From Ulva prolifera (lineage: Eukaryota > Chlorophyta > Ulvophyceae > Ulvales > Ulvaceae): 64,000 nt of DNA. The notes beneath the pieces are model-generated. The model did no database searches, was not told where the DNA came from, and saw only the letters and a program-made list of their open reading frames with translations. How positions within the stretch are numbered: the stretch's first letter is position 1; each line of letters opens with the position of its first letter. This document shows, piece after piece, positions 58,502-64,000 of this stretch. Location of the stretch: contig CM041197.1 in the NCBI GenBank assembly GCA_023078555.1, positions 3,258,501-3,322,500 on the forward strand. Direction: 5' to 3'. Made by a program: the position numbers and the translations under genes.

Positions 58502-61500
58502 CTACACGGCCGTGGCTTGTCGCTTGCCGACGGGCACGTCGCCAACAGTGAGCAGCGGGCCGTGGCGGCGCGTCTCGCTGCCGCCCTCGTGGTCCGAGTC
58601 GTCACTCGCCTCGCCCTCCAGCATGAAGTCCCCGTGATCCAGCTACACCACCACCCCTTCCGCGTCAGCTACCTGGCAGGGGGAACATGCATGCAGGCGC
58701 ACACTGGGACAAGGCCGCGAGCGCGGCTACTCACAGTGCCAATGCATTGAAACATGTCTGTGCAGACGTTGGGAAAAGCATTCACGCCAAAGATTGTAGA
58801 AAGTGTGTCCGGGATGTACTGAGCCGTGTGTGGTCGTTTCATGTAGGTCAGACCTGAATCATAACCAGCAGACAGGCGAGGCTCTGGGAGGGGGGGCACA
58901 CGTCTTCGCCGGAGATGTAGCGGTCGACGCGGCGCGATACCTCGTTCGCCTCGGCGAGTGTCTTGGTGTGCTCGTACTCGTTCACGAGGAGCGAGGGCTG
59001 CGTGTAGCGCTCCTCCACGGGCCCGAGCTTCACGTCCTCGAGGTCCCATTCCGCGTCGCGCATCTGCCGCTCCTCCTCCGGCGTCAGGTCAAACATCCAG
59101 CCCATGTCGACCTGCACGGGGGCCGCGCCGTTGCGGAGCGACGCGGCGACGGCCACTGGCCAAAGGGCAGCCGACTGAGATGGTGTGCCCCAGGATGGTG
59201 GCTCAAGTGTGCTTGCATTCGGATCGAGTGGTGTTGGTCACAATGCGTTTTGTGATCTACGTCGGTACTCTGCACTTTGCTGTGCAATGGCCTGACCTCG
59301 AGCAGCTTGCTTCGCACCGGGGCTGTGGTGAAGGGACGCCGTTGCAGCTCAAGGAAGGGCGTGCCCAGGTCAACTGATGCAGTGGACTACCAGAAGGGCT
59401 ACTTCTTGCACCAGCGGACTGAGACGCTGTTGCCGCGCTGGATTGCCGTGCGTGCAAGGAATTTGAGCCGGACATGCGCGCTGCCCGGACACTCCCATGT
59501 GTCAGTGAAGCAAGCAGGAGCGAGTGCATGGGGGGGGGGGGGGCGCACGTGGTCAGCGCGGTCGAGGTCAGCTGCGGCGTGCATGCTGAGGTTCTCCATT
59601 GGGCGCGTGAAAGTCGAGCGCACAGCGGAGCGGAAGATGACACCGGCGATGATGAGCGGGATCATCAGGGTGGTGCCGATCGGGAAGTTCTTGATACCGA
59701 AGAGCGCGAAGTAGCCGAGCAGCATCACGAAGAAGGCGACATAGATCTGGTTGAAGATCTGCACGGAACGGGGGCAGGCCTCATGCATTATGGCCCCGCA
59801 TGCAGCCGGACAGGTTCACCCGCTGTGCACACAACGGTAGACATGCCCACGCCCGGCGTTTCTGCGCCGCTGGGGTGGGCGACGCAGAACGGTGCGGCCA
59901 GTCGCAGAGAACAGTGAGAAGTACCGAAGCCGGCACAGGGTGCGCGGACATTGCGCGGACACCGCGGCACGGGCATGCGCTGGCCCGCCCCCTTAGCGCC
60001 TACTCCACGAGAAGCGCGTCTCAATCACACAACAGGCTAGGTGGGGTGGGGCTGGATCATGAGAGTCCAGAAGCGCTGCTTACGCAGGGGGCTGCAGCAT
60101 TAGAAAGTGGGGAGAGGGGGCGCGCACCACGGGCCAGAAGAGGCCGCCGGACTGGTAGGCCTCACGCTTGGTGTAGAGGAGGTCGTAGCGGGCGTAGAAG
60201 TAGTTGCAGATGAAGTACGCGAGCGACACGAGCGGCAGGAAGGGCTGCTGCACGCCGAAGAGGAACAGCAGCAGCACGGTGATGGTGTGGTCGGCGAGCT
60301 CGGGGCCGTACTGCATGTACTGGTTCGCCCACGTCTTCTTCTTCTGCCGCTTCGTGCCCGCAAGCCTGCATGGCAGGGGCTCACACTACAATGGGGCCCG
60401 GGCCATTGCTTTGCTGAAGCACCAGAGCGTGACACAAGCTGCGAGGACTCGGGCCGCGGCGAAGGAGAGCAGCAAGTGTATGGCTGAAACGTACCTGGTT
60501 GTGCAACCAAAAGCAGTGATTCGAGGATCGTGAGCAACAAAGCATACAACGTGTCAATGTCCAATAGGATACGACTCGGTAAATCCAGATTTACTTTACT
60601 TTACCTGGCAGCAGCCGCCGAACAGCAGGGTGGCAGCAGGACCCCACCACACAGGCACCGGCCGCCGCACAGTGTTGTCTTGCGTGTTCTAGCAATACCA
60701 CAACAACGCAACAAGTTCAAAGACACCTTGGAGGCCGATGTCATGTGAGAGGATGAGAGGTCATGGCGACAGTGGCAGGCTGTAGGGGAGGATGGCGGGG
60801 TCGGGAGCGCCGCACTTGGAGAGGAGGAAGAAGATGGCGGCGCCCGGGATCTTGAGGAAGGCGACGCCCTTTGCCAGGAGGCCGTTGGTGAGGATGTACT
60901 GGAGGTAGAAGGACGCCTGCATGCATGCACAGCCCGGGTGAGCTTGCTGGGGGGGGCCGCCTAGCCCCAGTCTGGCTGTCACACACACACACACACACAC
61001 ACACGATATTCCGATCACATGTGTGATCATGCAAAGATACGAACACGCTGCGTGCGGACGTGCAGCCATGTGGATGTGGGTGTGGGTGTGTGTGTGACAG
61101 CCAGACCGGGGCTGTCACACGAGCGGTGGCAGCGAGAAACGACGCACAAGGCATGTCGCGGCATGGCCTCGCAGACAGGGCGGAACTGCGAGGTGTCGCC
61201 TGCGGGGTTGTACAGTCGCTAGTGGTCGGTTTGGACCGCAGGTGGGGTTGGGCGTGGAGCCTCAGATGCAGATACTGTGACGTGGGTCGGGCGTGTTCCG
61301 GCACGCAGGCATCGTGGATCCTGCCCCAAGAGCAACCTTGTGGCATGGCGGATATACCACTGGACCCATGCACATTGAGAATAAACTACAAGGACTCAGG
61401 CGATTGTATGGCAGAACACCGAAACGAACTAGCGAGCATCGCATCAACAGCGCCGAATCGCGGCGTGCAAGGGGGGTATGCGCACCTGCTGCGGCACGGC

Positions 61501-64000
61501 GGTGCCGATCCAGTCGGCGATCTGCTGCGGGTTGTCCGCGAGGTCCTTCGCGAGCGTCAGCACCGGCGCGTTGCCGGACCCGGACGAGCTGCCGGACGAC
61601 GCGGCGCCGAGGATCGACACAAAGACAAAGACGACGATGAACTGGAAGATGTAGAAGCGCTTCGCGACCGCGTAGTCGACGGCGCTGAAGCTCGGGAGGC
61701 CCTCGATGAAGAGCGCGCTCAAGCGCAGCACGATCGGCACGAGCGCGAGGAAGATCTTGAGGCCAAGCGTCGGCAGGATGCCCGGGAGCACCTCTGCAGA
61801 ATGGAGCACGGCACGTCAGGAGGAAGGGGGGATATTGGGTTGTAATGACACAACCGGAAAGGTGGGTTGCTCCACAGGATCCGCGTGAACGACACGGGCA
61901 GAACACCAGCACGTCAGTGTACCTCACGTAAGCACCAGAGCTGAGGTCAGGCGAGGAGATTGCATGTGTGAGGGGCTGGCAATGAGGGGGGGGGAGGAAA
62001 CTTACGTGCGACGACCGGGAGGTCGAGGATGCCCTGCGCGATGTCGCCGACGGTGCCGTCCTGCTTCGCGTACCCCTCCAGATTCACGATCTGCTGAATC
62101 AGCGCGATGATCGGCAGCATGAGGATGAGCATGCCCATGAAGATGCCCCAGACGAGCATCGAGCGCAGCGAGCGCTCCCAGCCGCGCCACGAGACGCTGC
62201 CCCAGATGATCTCCGCAGGGTCCGGCGCCGCCGACGCCTTCCACAGGTCCTCACGGTAGCTCAGCAGCCCCGTCGCGAGCGCGGTCTGATCCTGCCGCGA
62301 CCGCAGCTGCACAAACGCGGCGCTCGTCTCCTGCACAGCACGCAGCACGCTCGGCACGCACCCTGACGAGCGCGCTGCCTGGCCCCGTGTGGAGCCTGCG
62401 GGCGCACACTCCGCAGTGGCGTCGGGAGCCGGCAATAACCCTGTGGGCGCACGAGTCCAGCCGTTGAAACCAGCATGCAGAGTGCCGCGGCCGCTGGCGC
62501 AAGGGAGCCATGGAGTGTGTGCTGTGCAGCACTGGTGCCCCGGGCACCGCAAGGCCGTCTGCACAGGGCCCCCCAAGCCTCTCCGCTCTGCAGCATGCTC
62601 TGCAGGTGGTGGCGGGTGCCCGCCTCCCTCCTCGTCGCTTGCCTCAGGGGCCTGATGCGGTGTCTGTCTGTGTGAGTTCACACAGCATGCCAGTGCCTGC
62701 CCTCATCTGCTCTCATGCTTGATGTAAAAGAGCAGCCAGGCATGCATACAGAGCACGGCTGTCTGCGTGCCTGCTCTCACGAATGAATGTTTCTTATGCT
62801 GTGTGCTGCGTGCTGCGGTGGGAGGGGGCACACCTCGTGCTGCACGCGGCGCTGCTCGGCGCGCACTTTGTCAAGGGCGTCCTGCATGTCCCACAGCTTG
62901 TACTCCATCTCGTCTGCCGTTGTCTTGTCCACGCCCCACTTGTCGCACCGCGCCTTGTCCTTCTTGTTCGGCTTCACCTTCACCTGCACGCACGCTGCGC
63001 CCGCACCCGTCAGCGGCCGAGGGGGGGGGGGGGGGGGTGGAAGATGACACGTCACGCCGCGGCGCTGCGCGGGCAGGTTCCCCGCACACTCAAGCCGCCG
63101 CCATGAGCCCACGCAGCACAGCATCGAGACACCCGCCCCTGAGCGAAGACCTGGTCGGAGGCACCGCGCACGTCGGAGGAGGCGCACCTTCTTGCGCTTG
63201 ATGGTGGCCTTGCGCCGCAGCGCCGAGATCCACTTGTCGGTGAGCTCCTCAACTGCCTGCTTCTTCGTCTCGTACGCGCCGTACAGGCCACCCAGCTTGA
63301 GCTCGTTCTTCACGACCGTCACCTTCCTGCATCCCGCCCCGACGTCAGCGGCAGCAGGTGTGTGGCAGCCGCAGCCTGGGGGCTCACAAGCACCTCACAC
63401 TCGCTGCGTAACCTCCAGCCCTCGTGCGGAAACATTCAGCACACAGCCTTGCACCGGCCCCTCGGCACTCGCACCGCGCGATGCGGCGTAAAGTGATGTT
63501 ACAGAAACGGCAAAGGGACCAGCACTTGGCACCCAGTGGGCCGAAGCGAGGGCGGATGCGGAGTGCCGGTGGTCAGCGGGGTGTCACAGCGAGCATGCGC
63601 GCAAGCATGCATGCGCTGCCTCCACCACACGAATGCCACGCACAGACACGCTGCCCCACTGCTCTGCCTGCTGAGTCGATCAGCATCACACCTTTGATGT
63701 GGTGCGGATTCTGGCGCTTCGACTTTGATCCACACGTGGAGTGCCATTCCGGCGACATCAAAACGAAGGAGAGCAGGGATGGGGGCCGGAGGCACGTCAA
63801 GTACAGCACATTCGAGGCGAGTCTCGCTAGCTCGTGGGGAAAAGAAGGGGGCCGCACTGCACTTGATCTTCGCCGTAGGTGCGCGCAAACTCGCGGCGCA
63901 CGAGCTCCTCGACGCTGACGCCGTTCTGCAGCGCCGCCTCGGCCTGCTCCCACGTCTGGAAGTCCGTGCGCGCCTTGTGGAACCGGAAGTTGCGGAGGTT
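58502..64000 (-). CDS. OSCA/CSC1/TMEM63-type mechanosensitive cation channel, N-terminus off window
   Basis: Exons 63858->64000 (open), 63188-63326, 62834-62983, 62006-62330, 61486-61793, 60816-60916, 60128-60365, 59549-59758, 58902-59111 and 58502-58642 all agree in phase: 654 visible residues. The family forms osmotic- or tension-gated Ca2+-permeable channels in plasma or organelle membranes. Visible parts: the cytosolic domain between TM2 and TM3 (ending SAAFVQLRSRQDQTALATG), the family hallmark APDPAEIIWGSVSW before TM3, then hydrophobic helices including MLILMLPIIALIQQIVNLEG, LPTLGLKIFLALVPIVLRL, FYIFQFIVVFVFVSILG, a pore-region-like segment FYLQYILTNGLLAKGVAFLK, PFLPLVSLAYFICNYFYARY and IYVAFFVMLLGYFALFG. 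After the last helix come DMGWMFDLTPEEERQM and an acidic tail ending KRQATAV. The last exon uses a TGTAG acceptor, the least certain junction. Confidence 0.9.
59530..59543. repeat. 14-base G homopolymer at an OSCA donor
   Basis: In gene sense the intron begins GTGCG and continues into this C tract, as at 42295-42317. Confidence 0.88.
60551..60604 (-). repeat. Dispersed repeat family R, truncated copy in OSCA intron
   Basis: GTAAAGTAAAGTAAATCTGG, then GAGTCGTATCCTATTGG and ACATTGACA. It retains the GTAAAG end and lacks the distal half. Confidence 0.75.
60964..61112. repeat. Inverted repeat with CA/GT microsatellite arms
   Basis: The left arm 60964-60990 (GCCCCAGTCTGGCTGTCAC followed by CA repeats) pairs with the right arm 61086-61112 (GT repeats, then GACAGCCAGACCGGGGC), 26 of 27 positions. 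A loop of about 95 bases includes the rest of a 25-base CA run (60980-61004). It sits in the intron between OSCA exons 61486-61793 and 60816-60916. Confidence 0.88.
61838..61884 (-). repeat. Dispersed repeat family T, copy 4
   Basis: In reverse: GCGGATCCTGTGGAGCAACC, CTTTCCGGTTGTGTC, ATTACAACCC. It aligns with 41860-41910, including the upstream GCGGATCCTG. It lies in an OSCA intron. Confidence 0.5.
63021..63037. repeat. 17-base G homopolymer near an OSCA acceptor
   Basis: In gene sense a C tract about 38 bases before the acceptor of exon 62834-62983, where a polypyrimidine tract would be expected. Confidence 0.88.

Noticed and set aside
7530-60604. Family R as classical introner elements
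   Set aside because: Only one of six copies begins at a donor and none spans a whole intron; two are antisense to their gene. Kept as a repeat family with one splice-site coincidence.

Overview
This window is nuclear DNA from a photosynthetic eukaryote, most probably a green alga (Chlorophyta). The evidence is many short-intron genes with GC-rich exons, a plastid-type CcdA, an alpha-glucan water dikinase (starch phosphorylation), a nuclear gene for a mitochondrial ribosomal protein, and a plant-type OSCA/CSC1 channel. I infer the lineage from gene content and splice-site style only and cannot name a species. I see no rRNA gene, intact tRNA gene or CRISPR array.

Layout, left to right: the ATP-binding part of an ABCG transporter (minus, runs off the left edge); a quiet 2.6 kb; a 22-exon gene for a 1,889-residue leucine-rich-repeat protein (minus, 4111-18393) whose reading phase holds through all 21 introns; a divergently arranged unrecognised plus-strand gene (about 18.6-22.4 kb); a young Ty3/gypsy element, 22955-29119, with near-identical LTRs and a 5-bp target duplication; GWD (minus, 29.8-34.4 kb plus unresolved 5' exons); a weak minus-strand gene; CcdA (plus, 36541-38414); a predicted single-pass surface protein with a beta-helix-like ectodomain (minus, 39932-44179); weak membrane-protein signal (44.8-46.4 kb); two divergent small genes (46603-47490 minus; 48196-49706 plus, the latter with an axonemal-looking internal repeat); mitochondrial uL22 (minus, 50671-55332), one intron of which holds a 2.9-kb tandem array; an unrecognised plus-strand gene (ends 57592); and the C-terminal two thirds of an OSCA/TMEM63 channel (minus, runs off the right edge).

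Most of these genes are housekeeping or membrane functions with no obvious shared pathway; several are arranged head to head and probably share promoter regions. The most distinctive shared property is the intron boundary code: donors are mostly GTG (often GTGCG followed by a C-rich run) and acceptors nearly always TGCAG, frequently as TGCATGCAG. Introns also carry at least three families of short dispersed repeats, several minisatellites and hairpin-rich DNA. I found no defence island or gene-cluster-like system. The best candidates for something undescribed are the large LRR protein with a repeated GxYxLxL module, the intron repeat families, and the hairpin array inside the uL22m intron.
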